A DNA stretch of 30,017 nucleotides from contig DVAE01000003.1 of NCBI GenBank assembly GCA_014189675.1, positions 1 through 30,017 on the forward strand, written 5' to 3'. Below, in pieces: positions 9,179 through 16,470 of this stretch. Every line of letters starts with the position of its first letter. The first letter of the stretch is position 1. Position numbers and translations under genes: made by a program. The notes under the pieces are model-generated. The model was not told the origin of the DNA. It saw nothing but the letters and a program-made list of their open reading frames with translations, and searched no databases. The stretch is from Candidatus Undinarchaeales archaeon SRR5007147.bin71 (lineage in GTDB: Archaea > Undinarchaeota > Undinarchaeia > Undinarchaeales > Undinarchaeaceae).

Positions 9179-9312
9179 GGGGCCATGGTGTAACCCGGGA
9201 GCACGGTTGGCTCCAGACATTTTGGAGCGCGGACCGCGGAAAGCGGAGTGAAGAATATTCGTGCTTTGTTGGTGGAAACCAGCAAGTCTGGGTTCAAATC
9301 CCAGTGGCCCCA
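9179..9312 (+). tRNA. trnW: tRNA-Trp (CCA anticodon) with an intron
   Basis: The acceptor stem GGGGCCA (9179-9185) pairs with TGGCCCC (9305-9311), discriminator A at 9312; no CCA is encoded. The D stem is 9188-9191/9201-9204. The anticodon stem GTTGG (9206-9210) pairs with CCAGC (9279-9283), the anticodon CCA is at 9213-9215, and the T arm CTGGG-TTCAAAT-CCCAG spans 9288-9304. A 61-base intron interrupts the gene after position 37 (9217-9277); the boundary can slide by one or two bases because A and C are repeated at both ends. TGGA at 9273-9276 can pair with UCCA of the anticodon loop, as expected for a splicing motif, but a textbook bulge-helix-bulge is imperfect. No convincing C/D boxes are seen in the intron. 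Confidence 0.93.
9217..9277 (+). other. tRNA-Trp intron
   Basis: This 61-base insertion lies in the anticodon loop near the canonical 37/38 position. It contains a GC-rich hairpin (CCGC-GGAAA-GCGG, 9234-9246). Many euryarchaeal tRNA-Trp introns encode a box C/D guide RNA that modifies positions 34 and 39. Here a weak C-like GTGAAGA is present but no CTGA D box, and position 39 is C rather than U, so that function is probably absent. Removal would be by the EndA-like enzyme encoded at 19019-19552. Confidence 0.8.
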
Positions 9313-9337
9313 TCCTTTTCTACTCTTAAGCGTCAGC
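9298..9337 (+). repeat. 40-bp direct repeat, copy 1 (3' end of tRNA-Trp plus trailer)
   Basis: This copy covers tRNA positions 59-73 (ATCCCAGTGGCCCCA) and 25 bases of trailer ending GCGTCAGC. It is identical over 40 bases to 9381-9420, with an offset of 83 bases. Confidence 0.95.
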
Positions 9338-9341
9338 GAGG

Positions 9342-9349
9342 TTTTTTTT
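9342..9349 (+). terminator. Oligo-T terminator after tRNA-Trp
   Basis: A run of eight T lies 30 bases downstream of the tRNA. Oligo-T runs terminate archaeal RNA polymerase. The run is in the 43-base spacer between the two repeat copies, not in the repeat itself. Confidence 0.45.
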
Positions 9350-9380
9350 GTGCATCTTTTTTCTAAAAAAGTGCGTGGGG

Positions 9381-9420
9381 ATCCCAGTGGCCCCATCCTT
9401 TTCTACTCTTAAGCGTCAGC
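9381..9420 (+). repeat. 40-bp direct repeat, copy 2 (duplicated tRNA-Trp 3' end)
   Basis: This is a perfect copy of 9298-9337 that lacks the rest of a tRNA, so it cannot make a functional RNA. It begins inside GGGATCCC and follows a spacer ending AAAAAAGTGCGTGGGG. The arrangement is like the two attachment sites around an element inserted in a tRNA gene, with a repeat unit of only 83 bases. Confidence 0.9.
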
Positions 9421-9460
9421 AAGAGCAATCATCAAGATTTTCACTTACTACTTTCTAAAC

Positions 9461-9468
9461 ATATTTAA
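9461..9468 (+). promoter_or_regulatory. TATA-like box of the MinD gene
   Basis: ATATTTAA is centred 26 bases before the ATG at 9491, consistent with a leaderless transcript. Confidence 0.6.
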
Positions 9469-9490
9469 GCTCAGACAGGTAATCCAGATT

Positions 9491-10261
9491 ATGACCCGAA
9501 TCATGGCAATCGCCGCCGGTAAGGGCGGGGTCGGTAAAACAACCACTACTGTGAACCTCGGTTCTGCGCTTGCCAAACTGGGCAAGAATGTTATAATTGT
9601 CGATACTAATCTTACAACGCCTAATGTCGGCCTGCACCTCGGCATGCACGGCAAGATGACCACTCTCAACGATGTTCTGGAGGGCAATGCAAACATAATT
9701 GACGCTATTCACATTCATGAATCCGGAATGCGAGTAATCCCTGCAGGGCTTCATATGCGCTATCTTAAAACGACGAATCCTAATCGGCTCTGGGACACGG
9801 TTCTCGACCTCTTCGGAAGCGCCGATTTCGTTCTCCTTGACACACCTGCTGGCTTGGAGGAAGGCGCAAAAGCTGTTCTGAACGCAGGCGAAGAAGTTCT
9901 TATCGTCACGAATCCTGAAATCCCGGCGCTTACGGATGCTCTCAAAACCGTGAGGATGGCTTACGAGTCTGGGGCATATGTCGTCGGCGCCGTGATAAAC
10001 AAGCACCGTAAAGATCCGAAAGCTTTGAGGAAGGAAGAAATAGAGGCGATGCTTGACTTGCCTGTTATCGGAATAATTCCACACGACGACGAAGTCAGGA
10101 AAAGCATACAGGCAAAGAATCCTGTTGTTTTAAGAAAACCTAAATCTCCTGGCGCTATGGCTTACAAAAGACTGGCATCCGAACTTGCCGGTGTTGAATA
10201 TACAGTTCCTGCAGAAGGTCTGCCCGTTGTAAATGCTCTGAAGAGAATGTTCGGGGTCTGA
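9491..10261 (+). CDS. MinD/ParA-family ATPase (copy 1)
   Basis: This 256-residue deviant Walker-A P-loop ATPase has the signature GKGGVGKTT at residues 10-18, switch I-like VDTNLTTPNVGLHLG and Walker-B-like FVLLDTPAG. The VTNPEIPALTDALKT segment is typical of archaeal MinD. The last residues (LPVVNALKRMFGV) form an amphipathic helix like the membrane-targeting tail of MinD. It therefore probably cycles on and off the membrane with ATP and positions a cell-surface or division component. Archaeal MinD paralogues differ in role, and no MinC or MinE is visible. A second copy lies at 19591-20358 and shares the same motifs. The local DNA looks somewhat richer in G and C than the neighbours, by eye only. 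Confidence 0.93.
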   Translation: MTRIMAIAAGKGGVGKTTTTVNLGSALAKLGKNVIIVDTNLTTPNVGLHLGMHGKMTTLNDVLEGNANIIDAIHIHESGMRVIPAGLHMRYLKTTNPNRLWDTVLDLFGSADFVLLDTPAGLEEGAKAVLNAGEEVLIVTNPEIPALTDALKTVRMAYESGAYVVGAVINKHRKDPKALRKEEIEAMLDLPVIGIIPHDDEVRKSIQAKNPVVLRKPKSPGAMAYKRLASELAGVEYTVPAEGLPVVNALKRMFGV

Positions 10262-10271
10262 AGCAGTAATT

Positions 10272-11903
10272 TTACTCTAATCCTTCAACTTTAATCTCAA
10301 AAAGCGTAACTCCCACGTCTATTCCGAAATTATCAAGCACTTCAGGGTGAACCTCGCCAAATGCGCCAATTGCTTTGCCATTGGCGACGACTTCTGCGGC
10401 TCTTCCTTCTATAAACAAGGGGTCCTTACTCTCCTTGAGCGCGAATGGAGTCCCCGTCGAACGCATAAATGCCTCAAAGAGCGACTTTATCTCTGAAAAT
10501 CCTGTTCCTGTGTGAGACAGAGCTACAGCAATCCGGTTTTCATTAACTGCTCCTGTCTCTGAGCTCTTGTCTAGCTTAGCAACGGAGCCGGCTTCAAAGA
10601 TTCTGTGAGGCATTTCCGAGCTCGCATTTGTTGAAAGTGTCCATAAAAGACCTGGCGCGAGCGAGGCTCTCAGACAGGTATAGTCTGAAGTTTTTGGATT
10701 CTCTATTTCGACACAATTCTCCTTCTTTCTTCGGAGCATTCCAAACTCGCGCTCAGTATTTGAAAGTATAAAATTCTTCACTTCCTGCAGTCTGAGTCCT
10801 GCGAGCGCTCTTGCAAGGAAGAGCCTCTTGTCAACTGCAGGGTCTGGTTTCGCAACAGAAGGAATGGCAGGTATCCTTGGCTCGAAGCGCCAGTAACCAT
10901 GTGATATTGCAATATCCTCAACCAAGTCTATTTGGTGCATAATATCCGTCCTGTAAGCGGGTACTGTTATTTTGTCTCCTGAAATTCCATATCGCATTTT
11001 CTCAAGCGCGCCTTTTATTTCAGAAGATTTCATATTGAGGTCAAGGAGCTTGTTCGCATAATTTATGTCAAGAGCCATCTCTCTTCCTTTAAGATTCGGG
11101 AATTTTTTCTTTCCATTTGGATATTCTGCTATAACTTCGTAAAGCTCGAGTCCCCTGTCGTGAAGAGCAGTAGCGACAACGTTCAACATTTCTTCAACAG
11201 CCTTCATCTCATTTCCAGTCACTTCAATCAACATGTCCTTTGTTCCTCTGTCTATCTTGGAGAACTCAGCGTTCGTTATTGGTAGAAGCGACATTGTCCG
11301 ACCTTTCGCATCTTCATAAACTCCGTAGCTCTTCAGACCCTGCATCAAATGATTGTATTCTATCGCCTTGGGATGCTCGTTCAGGATTTTGTCAATAGTC
11401 CTCTCACTTTTGAAAGCAAGAGGAAGAAATTTGTGGCTCTTGTTTTTTGTTGTATATTTTACAGGCCACTCTACATCACTTATGTCATAGCTTCCTATGG
11501 ACGCCTTCTTCCGCTTCCTGCCAATTGTTACTGATAGCTTTTCCTGGAGCTGCATAAACTCTGCTATGAGTTCCTCGTCGAATTTCATTCCTTTAACAAC
11601 AGCGAAGGCGGCGAATTTTCTGTCCTTTACGGACTTGTCTATTATGACTTTGTAATTGGACTTTCTAACATTGTAATTTATTGGACCCTTCTTCACTCCG
11701 AGGAAGCCCTGTAGCGCTCTTGCCATTCCCTCAATCGCAAGCAGGTCAGGTCTGTTAGGGAATACCTCAAACTCAACATAATTCTTATCGTAGCTTTCCA
11801 CAGGCGTCCCTAGCATTGGCACAAGCTCATTGTATTCATTGTCTCTTATCTTGCGTCCGACAAGATTTTCAAGGTCCTTCCTGCTGAATCTTACAAGTGC
11901 CAT
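10272..11903 (-). CDS. pheT: Phenylalanyl-tRNA synthetase beta subunit
   Basis: This is a 543-residue archaeal/eukaryal-type PheT. With PheS it forms the alpha2-beta2 enzyme that charges tRNA-Phe. The N-terminal MALVRFSRKDLENLVG, the B3/4-like core with FEVFPNRPDLLAIEGMARAL, the B5-like section near LDINYANKLLDLNM and the terminal catalytic-like fold (GYWRFEPRIPAIPS, LRASLAPGLLWTLSTN) are all in order. The start at 11903 overlaps the pheS stop by one base (TAATG), so an in-frame codon further upstream is unlikely. Length matches the short archaeal form. The cognate tRNA-Phe is in the same window at 22739-22812. Confidence 0.96.
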   Translation of the reverse strand: MALVRFSRKDLENLVGRKIRDNEYNELVPMLGTPVESYDKNYVEFEVFPNRPDLLAIEGMARALQGFLGVKKGPINYNVRKSNYKVIIDKSVKDRKFAAFAVVKGMKFDEELIAEFMQLQEKLSVTIGRKRKKASIGSYDISDVEWPVKYTTKNKSHKFLPLAFKSERTIDKILNEHPKAIEYNHLMQGLKSYGVYEDAKGRTMSLLPITNAEFSKIDRGTKDMLIEVTGNEMKAVEEMLNVVATALHDRGLELYEVIAEYPNGKKKFPNLKGREMALDINYANKLLDLNMKSSEIKGALEKMRYGISGDKITVPAYRTDIMHQIDLVEDIAISHGYWRFEPRIPAIPSVAKPDPAVDKRLFLARALAGLRLQEVKNFILSNTEREFGMLRRKKENCVEIENPKTSDYTCLRASLAPGLLWTLSTNASSEMPHRIFEAGSVAKLDKSSETGAVNENRIAVALSHTGTGFSEIKSLFEAFMRSTGTPFALKESKDPLFIEGRAAEVVANGKAIGAFGEVHPEVLDNFGIDVGVTLFEIKVEGLE

Positions 11904-13360
11904 TATACTGATGGCACCTCTCTCAGCCACTTGAGGTCATTTTTATAGAAGAAACTCCGTATGTCTTTAAGACCGAGGCTCATCATCAAAGGTCTTTCTA
12001 TGGACAGTCCCCAGGCTAGCACCGGCACATTTATTCCTAGTGGTTCTGTAACTTCAGGGCGGAAGAGTCCTGAACCCCCAAGCTCTATCCACTCCTTCTT
12101 GTCCTTGAGGTAGACTTCAATCTCTGTACTCATCTCAGTATATGGGAAATACGCCGGTCTGAATCTTATCTTGTCGAATCCGAGCCTTGTGAAGAACTCC
12201 TTTAGGTATCCTAATAGGTCACGAAAACTCGCGTTCTCGTCAATTACTATTCCATCAATCTGCGTAAATTCCGGAAGGTGTTTGTAGTCAACTGTTTCGT
12301 TTCTAAAGACTCGTCCTATGCAGAATACCTTTGCTGGAGGCTTTAACTTTGTCAGCCATCTTGCAGAAACTGCTGTAGTATGTGTTCTCAGAACTGGCTT
12401 TTCGGCCAGACTTCGTTTCCAGTCATACTGCCAGCCGGTCGAGCCCTTTGTACCTTCTTCATGAGCTCTTTTTACAGAATCAACATATTTTTTATCAGGA
12501 AGTTTACTTTTCTCAGGCTTCTTCAGATAAAATGTATCAGCAAGGTCTCTTGAAGGATGATCCTGTGGCTGGAAAAGCGCATCAAAATTCCAGAAAGTGC
12601 TTTCAACGTAATTTCCGCCCATTTCCTCGAAGCCTAGTTCGAGAAATGTCCTTCTTATTTTCTCTGTTGCCAGTGTGTGCGGATGTAGCGCGCCTCCAAA
12701 ATAAGGCTGGGTCTGCGCGTTTATGTCGTATCCTCGGATTTTCCGCCCCTTCCAGCTTTTATTCTTAAGAATTTCTGGTGTTATGTTCTCAATCGACTTG
12801 CTTCCTCCTACCTTTGGTTCCTTGAGGATCTCAAGAATATATGTCGTTTTCTCATCCTTTTCAACTATTCCTCTTCTCCTGAGTTCATCTGCTTGACTTG
12901 GCTCAAGAGAGCTTAAACTTGCGAGACTTCCAAACTCTCCCTTTTCAAGAAGACCTTTTCCAAGTTCACTTATCTCAAAAACAAGACCTTTGTCGCCTTT
13001 TCTCACTTCTGCCCAGGCATTCTTCTTGAAAATTCCTATACAGGCCGCAATAGCATTTTCGTCTATATTCAGTTCTTCTGCAAGTTCCTTGGAGCTCTTG
13101 AGCCCTGTTTTCAGAGCATCTAATATCTGTCTTTCAGGAAGCCCTTTTTTGAGATATTTTTCTCCAAGTTTCGTAAGTTTCAGTGAGTCGGAGACATCTT
13201 TGTTCAGCTTTACAAAACCTTTTTCAGAAAGAGAATATCCAAAGCGCTCTGCTTGTATCTTTTCAATTCCTCCTGCCTCTGCCACTTCTGAGGCACTTCC
13301 CTTTCCGCCGAGTGTCTTGAGCCCTTTTATGACCTTGCTTTCTATGGGGTGTAAATCCAT
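11903..13360 (-). CDS. pheS: Phenylalanyl-tRNA synthetase alpha subunit
   Basis: This 485-residue class II aminoacyl-tRNA synthetase subunit has N-terminal winged-helix DNA/tRNA-binding-like repeats (about residues 1-170) and then the catalytic core. Motif 1 region is YFGGALHPHTLATEKIR, followed by WNFDALFQPQDHPSRD, the motif 2 segment FCIGRVFRNETVDYKHLPEF and the motif 3 region LGGSGLFRPEVTEPLGI. The long N-terminal extension is typical of archaea and eukaryotes. A TATA-like box (13383-13390) lies 26-27 bases upstream. It is the first gene of a two-gene operon with pheT. Confidence 0.97.
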   Translation of the reverse strand: MDLHPIESKVIKGLKTLGGKGSASEVAEAGGIEKIQAERFGYSLSEKGFVKLNKDVSDSLKLTKLGEKYLKKGLPERQILDALKTGLKSSKELAEELNIDENAIAACIGIFKKNAWAEVRKGDKGLVFEISELGKGLLEKGEFGSLASLSSLEPSQADELRRRGIVEKDEKTTYILEILKEPKVGGSKSIENITPEILKNKSWKGRKIRGYDINAQTQPYFGGALHPHTLATEKIRRTFLELGFEEMGGNYVESTFWNFDALFQPQDHPSRDLADTFYLKKPEKSKLPDKKYVDSVKRAHEEGTKGSTGWQYDWKRSLAEKPVLRTHTTAVSARWLTKLKPPAKVFCIGRVFRNETVDYKHLPEFTQIDGIVIDENASFRDLLGYLKEFFTRLGFDKIRFRPAYFPYTEMSTEIEVYLKDKKEWIELGGSGLFRPEVTEPLGINVPVLAWGLSIERPLMMSLGLKDIRSFFYKNDLKWLREVPSV

Positions 13361-13382
13361 AGCTCACGCTTTGTAAATAAAG

Positions 13383-13390
13383 ATTAAATA
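13383..13390 (-). promoter_or_regulatory. TATA-like box of pheS-pheT
   Basis: The minus strand reads TATTTAAT, centred 26-27 bases before the ATG at 13360. Confidence 0.6.
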
Positions 13391-13399
13391 GCTTTTGAA

Positions 13400-14158
13400 T
13401 TAGGCAAACAACTTTCTAATGACATCAAGTGTGTAGAGGATCATTGCCTGCGTCTGTCCTTTACTGGGATAAAAAGAATCCTTTTTTGTGTGAACTGATG
13501 ATATTCTTACCTGATTTATCAGGTGAATCTGCTGGGTTAGTCCGGGATCAAAGCGTATATCCCTCTCAGTCAGCTTGGCTATAATTTTACCAAGACCTAT
13601 CCCTGGGCTTGTTTCCATCAAATCAGTTCCGGTTGCCTCATAGTATTTTCGAAGAAGTGCTGTTTCTAGAACTCTTCCACACATAACAACTCCTGCCCGA
13701 TTGCATCCAGCCTCGAAGCTCTTTCTTATCTCATTCAGGTCGGCCACAATGTCTGCTCTGACGTCTTCAGGAATTTCAGGAATGTCTGTAAATAATGGAG
13801 TTTTTTCTGCGCCGGCACCAAGTTTTAGACTTGAGCTTAGCTCCTCAAGCCTGTCAAGAACTTTTGACAGCTGTTCTTCTCCAGTTTTTTTGTTCAGTTC
13901 TGAAATTGTAGTAAGTATTTGAAGTACTATCTGCTCATTTCCTATATGCGCGTCTCTCAGCTCAACAAGATTCCACGCCTCTTTTTGCAGAGAGTCAAGA
14001 GCGTTTGTTAGATTGCTCTTGAGGTATCGCACTTTTCCGGAGCGATAATCAAAATAATCTTCGGGGTCTGCTTCATTATCCTCCTTTGTGTGGACTCCTC
14101 TTATCGCCAATTTTGTCTTGCTAATCTTCCCATTGAATTTATTGAGAATATCCTTCAT
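13400..14158 (-). CDS. HEPN/DUF4145-like helical protein
   Basis: The 252-residue soluble protein has an N-terminal charged helical part (1-120) and a C-terminal helical domain (about 130-252). The C-terminal domain carries CNRAGVVMCGRVLETALLRKYYE and NQVRISSVHTKKDSFYPSKGQ. This follows the pattern of DUF4145/HEPN-fold domains, and R218-x4-H223 fits the R-x4-6-H motif of HEPN ribonucleases. In that superfamily the motif cuts RNA in toxins and defence systems, but many members are inactive or structural. No antitoxin-like MNT partner is adjacent. It sits 18 bases after glyS and may be co-transcribed with the synthetase genes. Assignment is from motif and helical pattern only. Confidence 0.55.
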   Translation of the reverse strand: MKDILNKFNGKISKTKLAIRGVHTKEDNEADPEDYFDYRSGKVRYLKSNLTNALDSLQKEAWNLVELRDAHIGNEQIVLQILTTISELNKKTGEEQLSKVLDRLEELSSSLKLGAGAEKTPLFTDIPEIPEDVRADIVADLNEIRKSFEAGCNRAGVVMCGRVLETALLRKYYEATGTDLMETSPGIGLGKIIAKLTERDIRFDPGLTQQIHLINQVRISSVHTKKDSFYPSKGQTQAMILYTLDVIRKLFA

Positions 14159-14176
14159 AATTTACTTTAGAGGGTC

Positions 14177-15643
14177 CTAAACTTTAAGCTTTTCCACGAG
14201 GTCCTCTTCTTTGCAGTACTCTTGCTCAGTAGTGTCCCGTTTTCTTATCGTTACCTTTCCATCCTCTAATGTATCGTGGTCCACTGTTATGCAGTAGGGA
14301 GTTCCTATTTCGTCAAAACGTGCATAACGTTTTCCAATTGAGCCCCCAGAGTCATACTTTACCATTATTTTATTTTTTATCAAATCAGAAAATATTTCCT
14401 CAGCTTTCTCTGGGAGGCCGTCTTTTTTCACCAGCGGAAATATTCCTGCTTTAATTGGAGCCATCTCAGAAGTAAATCTGAAATAAGTCCTGTCTTCTTC
14501 CTCTACGAAAGACTGTTCCAGAAGGCAGTAGAATGGTCTGTCTATTCCAAATGATGCTTCCATGACATGTGGGATGAACTTTTCTCCCTCATCGTGGACC
14601 TCAAGTTTTTTCCGTGAAGTCGCCGCGTGCTTGCTCACATCATAGTCTGTCCTGTCTGCGATTGCAGCCACTTCAACCCATCCAAAATCTTCTGAAAGTA
14701 TTTCTACATCCCATGTCTCAGAGGAGTAATGCGCCCTCTCATCAGAAAGCTGCTGTCTGCAGCGCATCTTTGCACGCGGTATTCCAATTTCTTCAAAGAA
14801 TTTCTCGGCAAGCGCAAGATAGTAGGCCTGTAATTGCGAAGCTATGACTCCGTCATTAACAGCATCTTCTACGGTCATTTCAAGAACTTCCTTTCTCTCT
14901 TCCTCCTGGTATTTTTCGGTGTAAAGCGGAAGAATGTGATTTTTAATTCTTGAAAATTTTGGATGCTCCTTTTTCCTGGGATTATAAAATATCTCTGCTT
15001 CTGCCTGTGTGAATTCGCGAAGTCTTATCATTCCCTGCCTCGGGGATATTTCATTCCTGAATGAGCGTCCTATCTGGCATACACCCATTGGCAACTTCTT
15101 TCTCCCAACTTGATAAAGCCTGTCGAAGGCGACGAACATTCCCTGTGCTGTCTCCGGTCTCAAATAAAGGTCCCTCTTTATTTTTCCGGCTCCGGCTTCA
15201 CTTTTGAACATGAGGTTGAAGGTCCACACATCTGAAAAAGTGCCTCCGCACTTACATTTAATCTTATTTTCACTTATCAGCTTTTGAAGCTCCTTCACTC
15301 CCATAGAGTCCGCACTTATCTCAAGCTTTTCTTCCACAAGATGGTCCGCCCGATAGTTCTCCTGGCATTTCGTACATTCAACAAGAGGGTCATCGAAGTG
15401 ATCTATATGCCCTGAGGCTAGGAAAACACTCTCTGGCATCAAAGTTGGGGTTTCTATTTCGGACATCCCCTCTCTTATAATGAAAATCTCCCTCCATTTA
15501 TTTTCTATATTCTGCTTCAGAAGCGATCCAAGGGGACCATAGTCAAAAAAGCCTCCAATTCCTCCGTAAATCTCCGAGCTCGGCCACATAAATCCACGGC
15601 TTTTCGCTATTCGCAATATCCTGTCGTATTTTCTCTCTGACAT
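14177..15643 (-). CDS. glyS: Glycyl-tRNA synthetase (archaeal/eukaryal alpha2 type)
   Basis: This 488-residue class II enzyme ligates glycine to tRNA-Gly. The N-terminus MSERKYDRILRIAKSRGF and the segment GGIGGFFDYGPLGSLLKQNI are diagnostic. Candidate zinc ligands are Cys90/Cys93 and Cys130/Cys132. The core includes LRPETAQGMF (about 161-170), GRSFRNEISPRQGMIRLREFTQAE and VEVAAIADRTDYD, and the C-terminal anticodon-binding domain follows KAGIFPL. Its ATG overlaps the stop of the upstream coiled-coil gene as TAATG, which suggests coupled translation within a trpS-coiled coil-glyS operon. Confidence 0.97.
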   Translation of the reverse strand: MSERKYDRILRIAKSRGFMWPSSEIYGGIGGFFDYGPLGSLLKQNIENKWREIFIIREGMSEIETPTLMPESVFLASGHIDHFDDPLVECTKCQENYRADHLVEEKLEISADSMGVKELQKLISENKIKCKCGGTFSDVWTFNLMFKSEAGAGKIKRDLYLRPETAQGMFVAFDRLYQVGRKKLPMGVCQIGRSFRNEISPRQGMIRLREFTQAEAEIFYNPRKKEHPKFSRIKNHILPLYTEKYQEEERKEVLEMTVEDAVNDGVIASQLQAYYLALAEKFFEEIGIPRAKMRCRQQLSDERAHYSSETWDVEILSEDFGWVEVAAIADRTDYDVSKHAATSRKKLEVHDEGEKFIPHVMEASFGIDRPFYCLLEQSFVEEEDRTYFRFTSEMAPIKAGIFPLVKKDGLPEKAEEIFSDLIKNKIMVKYDSGGSIGKRYARFDEIGTPYCITVDHDTLEDGKVTIRKRDTTEQEYCKEEDLVEKLKV

Positions 15644-16470
15644 TATTTCCTCTTTTTCTTAATTTCAATTGTTGCCTGAAGATCTCTCAGGTCAACGCGC
15701 TTTCCTGCCTCAAATTCTTTCTTCACCTTTTCAGCCTTTTTCAGTACTTTTATTCCCCCCATTGAGGCAATTTTCTTTGCTTTTTTCTTCTCTTCTTTTA
15801 TACCCTTAGTGATTTTTTCAAGCTGGTCTATATCTTCTTTATTCAGCTCTTCGAAATTCTTTATTTGTTCTCTCTTTTCCACCAATTTTCCATGCGATTT
15901 ATTTGCGGATGACCTGCTTTTTCTCAGCTCTGCATAAGCCTTGATGAGATCTTGGTGCACAGACTCTGATTTTTGTGCAAGTCCTACAACAGTTTGGTGT
16001 TTTTTGCTGGCTTCACGTGTGCTACTTTTCAACACTCTTTTTGCAGATACCTGCTTTTCAAGAGTTCCGGCCTCTTTACTGAGTACATCAAATTCTTCCC
16101 TCATCTTTTTCTCTTCCTTGAACGATACTCCTGAGGTCTCTATTTTCCATAATAAGCTCTTTATTCTTTTCTTCAGAATAGAGTATGTACTTGGTGCTGA
16201 GGGGCTTTGAGGGCTTTTCTCCTGTACTTGCTTTGCCTCTTCTCTCTGCTTGTTGAGAGCTTCTCGTTCATACTTCGTTCTCTGCACACTCTCATTCAGT
16301 TTGTCTCTCTCTTTTTTCAGCCTCTTTACATCGGAGCTAGATTTCTTTACAATTTCATTCAGACTGTCCCGCTCATTTTTTAATTTAGATGCATCTCTCT
16401 TCAGCTTGTTTAGTGGGCTCAGCGCTTTCTGAATCTTTTCCTGTTCTTTTTTTAGCTCTTCAAAGTTCAT
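15643..16470 (-). CDS. Archaeal coiled-coil protein (COG1340-like)
   Basis: The 275-residue, very basic protein is almost wholly coiled coil, with a Pro/Ser-rich break near residues 88-95. The central segment RIKSLLWKIETSGVSFKEEKKMREE and the C-terminal VKKEFEAGKRVDLRDLQATIE match the conserved parts of the uncharacterised archaeal COG1340 coiled-coil family, which is distantly like yeast Bfr1. The biochemical role is unknown; the Bfr1 similarity hints at RNA or ribosome association. Its start overlaps the trpS stop (TGATG) and its stop overlaps the glyS start (TAATG), so it is locked between two synthetase genes. That argues for a translation-linked role. Confidence 0.75.
   Translation of the reverse strand: MNFEELKKEQEKIQKALSPLNKLKRDASKLKNERDSLNEIVKKSSSDVKRLKKERDKLNESVQRTKYEREALNKQREEAKQVQEKSPQSPSAPSTYSILKKRIKSLLWKIETSGVSFKEEKKMREEFDVLSKEAGTLEKQVSAKRVLKSSTREASKKHQTVVGLAQKSESVHQDLIKAYAELRKSRSSANKSHGKLVEKREQIKNFEELNKEDIDQLEKITKGIKEEKKKAKKIASMGGIKVLKKAEKVKKEFEAGKRVDLRDLQATIEIKKKRK

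Noticed and set aside
9381-9420. A second tRNA-Trp gene
   Set aside because: Only positions 59-73 are present; there is no D arm, anticodon arm or 5' acceptor strand upstream.
9490-10084. Long open frames on the strand opposite to the MinD gene
   Set aside because: They mirror the codon structure of the MinD gene and show no family-like protein motifs.
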